DNA from: JABWBD01 sp040768665
Lineage (GTDB): Bacteria; Planctomycetota; Planctomycetia; Pirellulales; Thermoguttaceae
DNA: 64,000 nt
Reading direction: 5' to 3'
NCBI GenBank assembly: GCA_040768665.1
Contig: JAXGMN010000008.1
Span: forward strand, 124,001-188,000
Part shown: in pieces, positions 28,733 through 36,719 of the stretch
Numbering within the stretch: position 1 is the first letter of the stretch
Layout of the letters: every line of letters starts with the position of its first letter
Translations under genes and position numbers: made by a program
Notes under the pieces: model-generated
The model's database searches: none
The model's input: only the letters and a program-made list of their open reading frames with translations
Told to the model about the DNA's origin: nothing

Positions 28733-30955
28733 TCACGCGACGGGCTTCAACGTCATCGGTGCAAGCTGGCCGCAACGGATCTTGTACCACTTCAGCGTGT
28801 TCAGAAGCACGATGGCCAAGCCTACCTGCACGCGCGCCAACGCCAGTCCTTTCCAGCGAGCGTGACGCATGCCCTGGTGGTTCATCAGGTTGTTCACGAT
28901 CCCTTCGACCGTCGCCCGGTGCCGCCCCAAAAGGTCGCGAGTCCGCTCCGGATCCGCCTTCATCCGCGCCGCATGCTTTTCCAGGTCCTCCCGATACACG
29001 TTGACACAGAGCATCCGCGGGTTCTTCCCCTTCGTACACTCCCCCCGACGCGAGCAGCCTTGGCAGTCCGTCCCCTTTGCCTGATAACGCCACTGTTCGC
29101 TCGATCCTCGCACAAACACGTTCGGCTTCCGCGTCAGCCTCGCGCCGTTCGGGCAGGTCGCATACAACGTGTACACCTCGAAGTCCGCCTCCGTGAAGAT
29201 GCCTTTCTTCTTCTCATCGATATCCGCACGCGGACCGTAGTGATACACCTGCTCCTTCTCCCACTCGTGAATCGCTTTGGCAATCGTGTATTCACGGTCC
29301 GAGGTCAATTGGATTCGCTCCCACCGGAAGATTCGCTTCGTCCGGATCACCCAGTCGGTAATCTGCGGACGGAAGCCGTCGCCCGCCGGAAACACCGCAA
29401 ACGCCCAGATCAGGCCGTACCTCAAGTCCGACAGAAATTGCACGCCGTAGCCGTGGATCGTCTTGGCCCGCTTGGTATGCGCGCTGCCTTCCGGGTCGTA
29501 AAACACCGAACTGTCGAACTTCTCGCCGAAAACCTTCATCCGCGCGAGGAATTCGGCGGCCAGAGCCTTGGCAAACGTGGCCAGGTCCGTCAAAACCGGC
29601 CCGTCGCGAGGCCGGCAGTCCAGCGCCACCACGCCCGGCATTGGGGTCACGAAATGGCCGTTCAACGTGTCACGAATGGCTCCGATCAGCCCCTGCCGAT
29701 TGCGGCCGAAGTTCCCCAGCACCTTCCAATCCAACTCCTCGAACGCCCGCAGCAAGACCGCTCGGTCCTCCTCGCTCAGACCGCTTCGGCTAGTCGACTC
29801 GCAGAACCGCCGGCACTCCTCGATCAGCCACCCCAGCAGTCCCGTGACGTGCATCGCCGCCGCGTCGTATTTCATCCTGCCTTGGCTGAGCATGTCGGCG
29901 GCGTCGGTGCCGAAATCGCAGCCGATCTCGATCCCTTCTTGCCCCAGCAGAACCACCTGGTGCCCAAGCACCAGGTACTCGATCACCGGAGAGAGACGCT
30001 CCGTCACGAAGCCTTTGATTCGCCGCTGGGAAGGGAGCTCTTGATGGCTCATCACCTCCAGAAACAGACGCAACTGCACCGAGTCGTCGACCTCGCGCAA
30101 GAATTCCCCCGGCGACGCACTGCCGTGGGCCAACATCGCCAGCCACACTTTCAACTGCAAGAGTGGATGATGGGCCCGGCGGCCTTTCTGGCTGTAGGAG
30201 CAGGCCAACAGCTTCGTCACGAAATCGAACAGGCCCTCATGGAAGGCTGCCGAAAGCGCTTGCAGGCGTTCGTTCGGCTCGCCGACACGCACCGCCTCCA
30301 GTTTGGCGCGATCCTCCTCGGTCAATTCTGGCACCTCCCGCCAGTGCCCCGGGACGGCTTCGCTCAGGTCGACTTGCCCCAGAACGAATGCGATCCGCTG
30401 CCGGCACTCCTCCTGGATGGCCGCCGACAAGGGGCGCTGCCCTTTCTCGATCACCCGTCGCCAGAACTTCTTGTCCAGCACAACGCCTTCCCCGCAGCGT
30501 GTGGCATCGCGCAACAGCAGAATCGCGATCGTCTGGCGGATCGTGGCCGCCGGTTGCGGAAGGGCGCACTGGGTCAGGCATTCGGCCACCTGCCAGCCGA
30601 GCGTGTCCAGAAGGACCTTCGGCGGGACCCAATCGACCGTGGCCTGATCGACCAGGTCCGCCAGGCTGTCCAGCGCGAGCCATTTCTGCACCGGTTCCGG
30701 CAGAAGCGCGCTTTGAAGGACCAGGTGCCACTTCTTCATCGAGTCCAAGCGGAAAAGAACGGCCACGGCAAGGAAGCGAATCAGCGCGGCGGGCAAGGTG
30801 ATGGAAGAATGTTGCAGGCTGTAATGGATGGAGAGATCCTGCACCGGGATGTGCTCGAGCCGCTGGAACAAGCGCGCGGCATCCCGTTGTTGCTTTTCTT
30901 GGACCGCTTGGGCAGGGTCCAACGAGGAAGGAGAGACGGCGGACGAAGTGGACAT
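28733..30955 (-). CDS. IS1182-like DDE transposase, copy 2
   Basis: Identical in sequence to the copy 1 transposase over its whole length, including the FYDPEGSAHTK block, DCQGCSRRGEC cluster and C-terminal VEGIVNNLMNHQG helix. The start at 30955 mirrors the one chosen for copy 1. Its stop is 80 bp from the RHS start, so read-through transcription from the IS promoter could reach the toxin fragment; that is inference. Confidence 0.85.
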   Translation of the reverse strand: MSTSSAVSPSSLDPAQAVQEKQQRDAARLFQRLEHIPVQDLSIHYSLQHSSITLPAALIRFLAVAVLFRLDSMKKWHLVLQSALLPEPVQKWLALDSLADLVDQATVDWVPPKVLLDTLGWQVAECLTQCALPQPAATIRQTIAILLLRDATRCGEGVVLDKKFWRRVIEKGQRPLSAAIQEECRQRIAFVLGQVDLSEAVPGHWREVPELTEEDRAKLEAVRVGEPNERLQALSAAFHEGLFDFVTKLLACSYSQKGRRAHHPLLQLKVWLAMLAHGSASPGEFLREVDDSVQLRLFLEVMSHQELPSQRRIKGFVTERLSPVIEYLVLGHQVVLLGQEGIEIGCDFGTDAADMLSQGRMKYDAAAMHVTGLLGWLIEECRRFCESTSRSGLSEEDRAVLLRAFEELDWKVLGNFGRNRQGLIGAIRDTLNGHFVTPMPGVVALDCRPRDGPVLTDLATFAKALAAEFLARMKVFGEKFDSSVFYDPEGSAHTKRAKTIHGYGVQFLSDLRYGLIWAFAVFPAGDGFRPQITDWVIRTKRIFRWERIQLTSDREYTIAKAIHEWEKEQVYHYGPRADIDEKKKGIFTEADFEVYTLYATCPNGARLTRKPNVFVRGSSEQWRYQAKGTDCQGCSRRGECTKGKNPRMLCVNVYREDLEKHAARMKADPERTRDLLGRHRATVEGIVNNLMNHQGMRHARWKGLALARVQVGLAIVLLNTLKWYKIRCGQLAPMTLKPVA

Positions 30956-31006
30956 CGCCGCAGGCTTCTTCAAAGAGCCACGCCATGATCCTGACGCACA
31001 CTTTTG

Positions 31007-31034
31007 ATTATGCATAATCGCGCGAAGATGTCAA
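31007..31034 (-). promoter_or_regulatory. Predicted sigma70-type promoter of IS copy 2
   Basis: Same TTGACA-16-CATAAT arrangement as in copy 1, on the minus strand. Confidence 0.6.
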
Positions 31035-31464
31035 TACCGAAAGCGCCGTTTAACGCCAAGAAGACAAGGGTTTGTGGCAAGGCGATTGTGCAATGTGCAA
31101 GCCCTTTGGCACGACATGTGCGCGCGGCATTTCCTGTGCCAACTCTTCGCAATGTTTGTAGAGCGTGGCGTTTCGCAAAGTTTCAAAATCATACGGATTT
31201 GGCATGAAAATGGCGGCGCACTTTCTGTGCCAAGCGGTGACGTCTTTGTGACTGAAATCCTTGGTTGTGTATTCGACGCTGCCGGCCAAGCCGGCGCGGT
31301 TTCTCCGCATCGCCCGCAATGACGCTTTGCGTGGTGCAACGTCTCACTGCTTCTCAGAGCCGCTGTACGCGAGCTGAGCATCGTTCAAAGGTGAATCACG
31401 CCTCCGCGCTCCCTAAAGCCAAACGCATTTCGCCGGGCTTCCTTGAACAGTGAATAGCGGCCTG

Positions 31465-32570
31465 CTATTCAGTGTCCAAACTCTGACCCCATTGGTTCTC
31501 CCGTCGCATCATGTACTGCAACACGCGCTCAATCCCCGCTTGATTCCCCGCAGCCAAAATCGACGCTGAACCCGCTGTGCGGCCAACTCCGCATGTTCTC
31601 CACCACTTCCGGCTCGATCTTTCCTTCGGCCAGGTACAGGGCAAACACCGCTTCCTGCCACGCCGCCCGTAGCTGGTTCTTATCCAGTTCGGGCACTTCC
31701 AGGAACTCGCCCGCAAGCGTAAACGCGCCGCAGGTGACCAGCGTGTGCACGTGCGGGTGAAACTGCAAGAGTTCTTCAGATGTCTGGATTGCCGCGATCA
31801 TGCCGGGCACCACGTCGTCGGGCCCCAGCAAGCGTTGGAACTGCGTCCGTGTGTCGACTTCTCTGCCTTTCACCTTTGCCTATGGCTTCTCTTCAAACTT
31901 GGACGAACGACGCGTTGTGTGGCACTGCTTGCAATTGAATCGATTCTCCATACGAGAAGCGATTACCACAATCGCAAGCAGTGATGGAGCGGACCAGAAT
32001 CTGGCGTTCGCTCGGGACGGCAGGATCGCGAGTCTGATGGGATAGGCTTTCAATTCTGAGCAGCAAGTCGCTTAGCAGCGCATGTGCGACTCACGAGCAT
32101 CGCATCCAGCGAGGAGGCGAAACAACGCGAAGCGATCTCCTTGCGCGTTTGCAACACAGAGCGGTTCTGATGGGGCGGTCGTCCGGACCGGAACACTGCT
32201 TGGCGTTGTGGTAAGCTCGATTGACAGGGTTTGCACATTCAACGCCAAGCAGTGCCACACCGAAACCAACCGCATACGCTGAGCGCGCGCAACTCAAGCA
32301 GGGCCACCCCACCACCTGCCGGTGTGCCACCGCGGAGCAGACCTCCTCGGCCACGTGCAGCGCGGTGAGCAAGGCGCGTTTCTGGTGGCAAGACGGGCAG
32401 GTGCATCGCTGCTTGCATGAGTAGGCGACAAACATCTCGTGGCCGCAGTCCCCGCAGCGGACGCGCGCGAAGCCCTGTTGCAGATCGCCGCACTTCAAGA
32501 AAGCCCTCACGGAATGGTCGACGACCGGACGCCAGAAGCCATACTTACCCTGATAACGCTCGTCGTACAC
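31465..32570 (-). pseudogene. IS91-family transposase remnant
   Basis: The N-terminal piece (32570 down to about 32300) has the zinc-binding start of IS91/IS801 transposases: FARVRCGDCGHEMFVAYSC and CTCPSCHQKRALLTALHVAE. It diverges after AHRQV. A second piece (31873 to about 31560) has the catalytic HUH motif LQFHPHVHTLVTCGAFT and WPHSGFSVDFG; the C-terminal continuation AAGNQAGIERVLQYMMR is in another frame and then stops. The central part is missing and a 344-bp element with its own inverted ends sits between the pieces. No functional protein can be made. Confidence 0.75.
31917..32260. repeat. MITE-like insertion in the IS91 remnant (344 bp)
   Basis: Perfect 15-bp inverted ends GTGTGGCACTGCTTG (31917-31931) and CAAGCAGTGCCACAC (32246-32260). 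No coding frame is recognisable inside. It separates the two IS91 fragments. Confidence 0.65.
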
Positions 32571-32583
32571 CTGCTCAAACGTG

Positions 32584-33192
32584 TCAAAATGCTGGACCGC
32601 CTGGTGAAACGTCGCCTCGCGGCGCCGGTTGCTCCCCGGTGGGCCGGTTGGGAATGAACACCACCCAGCGACTGTCGTTGCTCCGATTGGCCCGGGCGTA
32701 GAAGGGGACCAGCTTCAGTTCGATCGATCGGATCGGGACGGCTTGGACCAGCGGCGGGCTGGCCTTCGGATCGGACGCCGCCGTCGCCGCGGCTGTTTCG
32801 CCCGGCACGTGCAGTACGTAGACTCCTTCCAGCAGATCCTCGCGCCACTCGGCATGGATCACTTTCGCTGCGGCGGCCGGCTCGATAGCCGCCCGGGCCG
32901 TTTCGACCGGGAAATCGACGTCCTGCTTTTTCAAACAATAGATAATTGGTCCCCGGGCGAAGACGACCGTCCCGGCCACTGCCTCGATTCGAGCGTCGGG
33001 AACAATCACCCGCGGCGGTATGGGAAGCGTGAGCGTGGCCGTCTGCCCCGGCTGCCAGAGGCGGCGGATCGTCCAATAGCGGCCTCCCAGCGACGTTTGG
33101 GCCGGCTCGCGGAGTGGCGAGTATCCGTTGACGGCTGCCTGCGCACTGATTGCCTTGCGGAGCGCGGTCGGGTAGACTGGTCGAGTAGACAA
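32584..33192 (-). pseudogene. GH127-like beta-L-arabinofuranosidase, C-terminal fragment
   Basis: About 200 codons match the C-terminal beta domains of GH127/DUF1680 proteins: GRYWTIRRLWQPGQTATLTL, VAGTVVFARGPIIYCLKKQD, EWREDLLEGVYVL, and VPFYARANRSNDSRWVVFIP. The catalytic (alpha/alpha)6 barrel with the Cys-Glu zinc site is absent. The last 20 residues after WVVFIP do not fit the family, suggesting the end was cut by the IS91-type insertion just downstream. It is a leftover of a sugar-degradation gene. Confidence 0.65.
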
Positions 33193-33212
33193 GTCAAATG
33201 CGGAGCATGCTT

Positions 33213-33464
33213 ATGACTTCCATCGGCTACTATGAGGCCCGGACCCGCCTCTCCGAGTTGCTCGACAAAGTAGCTCAGGGGAAAGAGTTTCTCATTACCC
33301 GTCGTGGCAAACCTGCCGCCCTGCTTGTGCCGCCCCCTCGTCAAGCTACGCAGGATGTGCGCGAGGTGATCCAGGAAATGCTGGAGTTTCGCGACCGGGA
33401 GGGCCCAACGTTGGCAAGCAAGGCAACCGTCCGGGAGTTGATCGAGGAAGACCGACGTTTCTGA
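33213..33464 (+). CDS. Phd/YefM-type antitoxin
   Basis: The ATG at 33213 follows a GGAG 7 bases upstream and gives the family-typical start MTSIGYYEARTRLSELLDKV; two earlier in-frame ATGs (33198, 33207) are less likely. GKEFLITRRGKPAALLVPP is the conserved Phd-like N-terminal DNA-binding fold; the C-terminus (FRDREGPTLASKATVRELIE) would wrap the toxin. It normally represses its own operon and neutralises the PIN toxin encoded 31 bp downstream. Confidence 0.85.
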   Translation: MTSIGYYEARTRLSELLDKVAQGKEFLITRRGKPAALLVPPPRQATQDVREVIQEMLEFRDREGPTLASKATVRELIEEDRRF

Positions 33465-33494
33465 GCGGCGAGCCACGGGAGGGAAGCAATCACC

Positions 33495-33938
33495 ATGGCG
33501 AAGAGAAGGAAGAAACCGAAGGTGGAACCCTTCGTGTTAGACGGGTCGGTTACTCTCGCTTGGTACTTTAAGGACGAGGCCAACCCCTACGCGGACGCGA
33601 TTGCCTTGCGCTTCCCGGACGTACACGCCGTCGTGCCCGCGATCTGGGCGCTGGAGATCGCAAACGCTGTGCTGATGGGGGAGCGACGCAAGCGGAGCAC
33701 CGAGGCCCAAGCCGCCAAATGGCTAGGCTACCTCGCCTCGCTCCCCATAGCCGTCGACGACGAGACGGCGGCCCGCGCTTGGTCGGACGTGGTGAGTCTT
33801 GCCCGCGAGCAAAATCTTTCTGCCTACGACGCCGCCTACCTCGAACTGGCCCGACGGCGAGGCCTACCTCTAGCCACGCTTGACGGCCCGCTCAAGGCTG
33901 CTGCTCAAGCGGTGGGCATCCCCGAGTTCCGGCCGTGA
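33495..33938 (+). CDS. PIN-domain toxin (VapC-type ribonuclease)
   Basis: 147 residues with the four acidic PIN positions: D in FVLDGSVTLAW, E in WALEIANAVL, D in LSAYDAAYLELA, D in LATLDGPL. PIN toxins cleave RNA, often tRNA or rRNA, with Mg2+. The basic N-terminus (MAKRRKKPKVE) is a small extension. It pairs with the upstream antitoxin as a type II system; the pair sits next to the IS scrap region, fitting its mobile nature. Confidence 0.88.
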   Translation: MAKRRKKPKVEPFVLDGSVTLAWYFKDEANPYADAIALRFPDVHAVVPAIWALEIANAVLMGERRKRSTEAQAAKWLGYLASLPIAVDDETAARAWSDVVSLAREQNLSAYDAAYLELARRRGLPLATLDGPLKAAAQAVGIPEFRP

Positions 33939-34214
33939 GGGCTTTTCCGCCGGCTCGGATCAGGAGAAGCTCCGCGCGCGTCGTCGGCGTACCATTCGCC
34001 CTGTGACAGGATCGGGGTTAGACCGGAACTTTGCACCTTCATTCCGGTTACCATCGCTGTGGCCTCCGGGCAAGTCGGTACTGAGAGCCTTAACAACTTG
34101 CCCTCCATGCAACGCGAACCACGCCCGGCGTGTTGACGGTGGGCGTCGGGCGATCCTAGAATGACCACCGGATCGTGACGGCTGGATAACCGATCGTTTG
34201 AGCGGGAGCACAAC

Positions 34215-35291
34215 ATGACCCTCCCCATGAATCGACGCGGCTTTGCCAAGATTGGGGCGGCAGCCGCAATCGGCTGGACATCGTGCGAGGCGGCCCCATC
34301 CGCGGCCGCCCCGGCAGACGCCGTCACGCTCGACGTGCGGCCCTATCAACTGATGTGCATTGTCTGCCACATCGGAGAAGGGCAGACCGAGAAGGTCGAA
34401 AACCCGCGGCTCGCCGCGATCCTGGCAGCGGTGCGGCAGGACCCCAAGGTTCCGTTGCGGCTGGTCTGCAACGCCGATTCGGTCTACCGGTACCAGAGTC
34501 CCGGACTTGCCGAGGACACGCCCGAGGGCGAACTGTTCAATGAGAAACGGGATCTCGACATCCTTCAGAAGCTTGGGCTCGTCCCCGGCGATACACGTCC
34601 GGCCATCGACCTGTTCCAGCGCCTGCTGACCCGCATTGGCTCGGCGGAGGGCATCTGCGGCTACGGCACCGCGACGTCGCAGGCTTGGACCGGCTGCTCG
34701 CGAGCTGCGAGCGGGCTTTACGAAAAGGGCCGGACCCTGGGGATCGCAGCGGTCATCCCGCCTCGCGATGCCAACGAAAAGGCCGCGTACAAGAAGACGT
34801 CGGTCGATGCGATCTACGGGGCCGGTGCTCTTCAGATCCGGCCGCACCACCTGATGTGCATGAGCTGCTTTTACGGCGCCCGCATGGATCGCCTGGCCCC
34901 GATCCAGGAAGACAACCTCTTCGAGGCGATCGATGCGATCCGGAAAAACCCGGATTTGCCCGTAACGCTCCTGCGTGGAACCTGCATGATCTGTCCGCCC
35001 TGTTCGCACTACGATCCGAAAACGCGCCTGTGCCTGGGCGGGCGAAGCATGGCCCTGCGAGATCAGAAGAAGGACCTCGACGTGCTGCGGAAGCTCGGCC
35101 TGGAATACGGCGATACGCTCCCTGCGCGCAAGCTGTTCGAGCTGCTGTACGAGCGAATCCCGTCGACCCGCGATGTCTGCGGCTGGGGCGACGGCATGGA
35201 AACGGCGCCCGAGTGGAGCATTTGCGGAAGTGCGGAGGGGAAGGAAGAGTACCGCAAGGCCCGCGAGGCAATGCTGGGACTCCGAAGTTGA
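34215..35291 (+). CDS. Cysteine-rich exported protein, tandem DUF1284-like
   Basis: 358 residues with a short twin-arginine-like start (MNRRGFAKIGAAAAIGW). The mature part contains two related modules: first RPYQLMCIVCHIGEG with a later CGYG, second LQIRPHHLMCMSCFYG, then LRGTCMICPPCSHYD and CLGG. The R-P-H-x-L-x-C start and the distal Cys groups resemble DUF1284, a presumed iron-sulfur protein family, here doubled. Cofactor and function are unknown. It heads a likely operon with the ceramidase-like gene (47-bp gap) and ribulokinase. Confidence 0.55.
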   Translation: MTLPMNRRGFAKIGAAAAIGWTSCEAAPSAAAPADAVTLDVRPYQLMCIVCHIGEGQTEKVENPRLAAILAAVRQDPKVPLRLVCNADSVYRYQSPGLAEDTPEGELFNEKRDLDILQKLGLVPGDTRPAIDLFQRLLTRIGSAEGICGYGTATSQAWTGCSRAASGLYEKGRTLGIAAVIPPRDANEKAAYKKTSVDAIYGAGALQIRPHHLMCMSCFYGARMDRLAPIQEDNLFEAIDAIRKNPDLPVTLLRGTCMICPPCSHYDPKTRLCLGGRSMALRDQKKDLDVLRKLGLEYGDTLPARKLFELLYERIPSTRDVCGWGDGMETAPEWSICGSAEGKEEYRKAREAMLGLRS

Positions 35292-35338
35292 TCGCGAGAA
35301 ATAGAATTTCGTCACCCCATCGAAACGGGAGCAACCTC

Positions 35339-36703
35339 ATGAATCGATGCGTGCTATGTGTTCTTGCTCTTGGGCTGTTTTCTGCACAAGGCTTGTTCGC
35401 CGCCGAGCCGATTCGTGTCGGCACGTTCGCCGTCGACGCATCGCCGCCCGTCGGGAGTCCCCTGGCCTACGACCCGGCCAAGGGCGTTCAGACTCCGCTG
35501 AGCTGTCGCGGAATCGTTCTCACCGGGGCCGGCAAGCCGATCGTCCTGTGCGCCGTCGACTGGATCGGGATCAGCAACGGCGGCCAGACCGCCTTTCGCA
35601 AGGCGTTTGCCGAAGCGGCGGGAACGGAACCCCGGCGGGTGGCCGTGCATACGATCCATCAGCACGACGCGCCTCGATGCGACTTTGCGGCCGATGATCT
35701 CCTCGAACCGCACGGGCTGAGCGGCGTCGGATTCGACGTGGCATTCGCCAATGATGTCATCCGCCGCGCGGCCGGCGCCATCAAGACGGCAATCGAGAAC
35801 GCCAAGGAGGTGACCCATCTCGGCACGGGCGTCGGGATCGTAGAGAAAGTCGCCTCGAACCGGCGGATCCTCGGCCCCGACGGAAAGGTGCAGTACACCC
35901 GCTGGACGGCCTGCAAGGATCCGAAAATCCGCGACTTCCCCGCCGGCTTGATCGATCCGGAACTAAAGCTCATCGCTTTCTTCCAACGCGACGAACCGAT
36001 CGCCGTGCTGACCTACTACGCCACGCATCCGCAGAGCTACTACCGCACCGGGATGGCTAATCCGGACTTCCCGGGCCTGGCCCGAAACGCGCGGCAGGAA
36101 GAAACGGGTGTCCCGCACATCCATTTCACCGGCGCGGGCGGCAATATCGGCGCCGGCAAGTGGAACGACGGCTCTCCGGAGAACCGGCAAGTCCTCGCCG
36201 ATCGTGTCGCCGCAGGGATGAAACAGGCGTGGGAGAACATCCGCAGAGAGCCGCTTGCGGCGCAGAACTTGGCCTGGTCGGTCCAGTCGGTCCTTTTGCC
36301 GGTTTCCCCGCACATGGACGAGAAAGCGTTGGCCGCCACGGTCGCGAACGAAAAAGCGGAGCCCTCGGACCGCTGGTACGCCGCGAAGAATCTGGTCTGG
36401 TTGCGCCGGTGCCGAAGCGGCGATCCGGTGGACATCGCCTGCCTTGCGCTGAACGACGCGCGCGTGCTGCACATGCCGGGCGAGTTGCTCGTCGAATACC
36501 AACTCGCCGCGCAGAAGCTCCAGCCGGAGCTGTTCGTCGCCATGGCGGCCTATGGAGAATATGCCCCGGGCTATATCGGCACCGCCGAGATCTTTCGTCA
36601 GGGCGGCTACGAAGGAAGTCCCGGGGCGTCGAAGGTCGCGCCGGAGGTGGAAGGTGTGTTGATGGAAGCGATGCGCAAGCTGCTCGGAGCCGATGAAAAA
36701 TAG
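35339..36703 (+). CDS. Secreted neutral ceramidase-like hydrolase
   Basis: The start at 35339 opens a signal peptide (MNRCVLCVLALGLFSAQGLFA). The mature protein begins IRVGTFAVDASPPVGSPLAY, typical of the N-terminal domain of neutral/alkaline non-lysosomal ceramidases and related planctomycete proteins; VAVHTIHQHDAPRC gives the His zinc-site region, and later LTYYATHPQSYYRTG and HFTGAGGNIGAGKWN fit the same fold. At about 455 residues it is shorter than true ceramidases (about 650) and lacks the C-terminal domain, so the natural substrate may not be ceramide. The upstream frame extending to 34685 is out of frame with the Tat protein and rejected. Confidence 0.72.
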   Translation: MNRCVLCVLALGLFSAQGLFAAEPIRVGTFAVDASPPVGSPLAYDPAKGVQTPLSCRGIVLTGAGKPIVLCAVDWIGISNGGQTAFRKAFAEAAGTEPRRVAVHTIHQHDAPRCDFAADDLLEPHGLSGVGFDVAFANDVIRRAAGAIKTAIENAKEVTHLGTGVGIVEKVASNRRILGPDGKVQYTRWTACKDPKIRDFPAGLIDPELKLIAFFQRDEPIAVLTYYATHPQSYYRTGMANPDFPGLARNARQEETGVPHIHFTGAGGNIGAGKWNDGSPENRQVLADRVAAGMKQAWENIRREPLAAQNLAWSVQSVLLPVSPHMDEKALAATVANEKAEPSDRWYAAKNLVWLRRCRSGDPVDIACLALNDARVLHMPGELLVEYQLAAQKLQPELFVAMAAYGEYAPGYIGTAEIFRQGGYEGSPGASKVAPEVEGVLMEAMRKLLGADEK

Positions 36704-36719
36704 AGCGAAAGGATCTTCG

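Larger units (their letters stand above)
28670..31442 (-). mobile_element. Insertion sequence copy 2 (2773 bp, IS1182-like), inverted
   Basis: Mirror image of copy 1 with the same 16-bp inverted ends; flanked by TTGA at 28666-28669 and 31443-31446. TTGA is the complement of TCAA found around copy 1. The transposase end faces the truncated RHS gene, which is read in the same direction. Confidence 0.92.

Noticed and set aside
26986..29004. 672-codon plus-strand frame across the RHS gene and IS end
   Set aside because: Repeats of reverse-read YD motifs; antisense shadow.
22299..31442. Classical composite transposon with shared outer target duplication
   Set aside because: Outer flanks are TCAA and TTGA, inverted rather than direct, and each IS has its own duplication, so independent insertion is the simpler reading.
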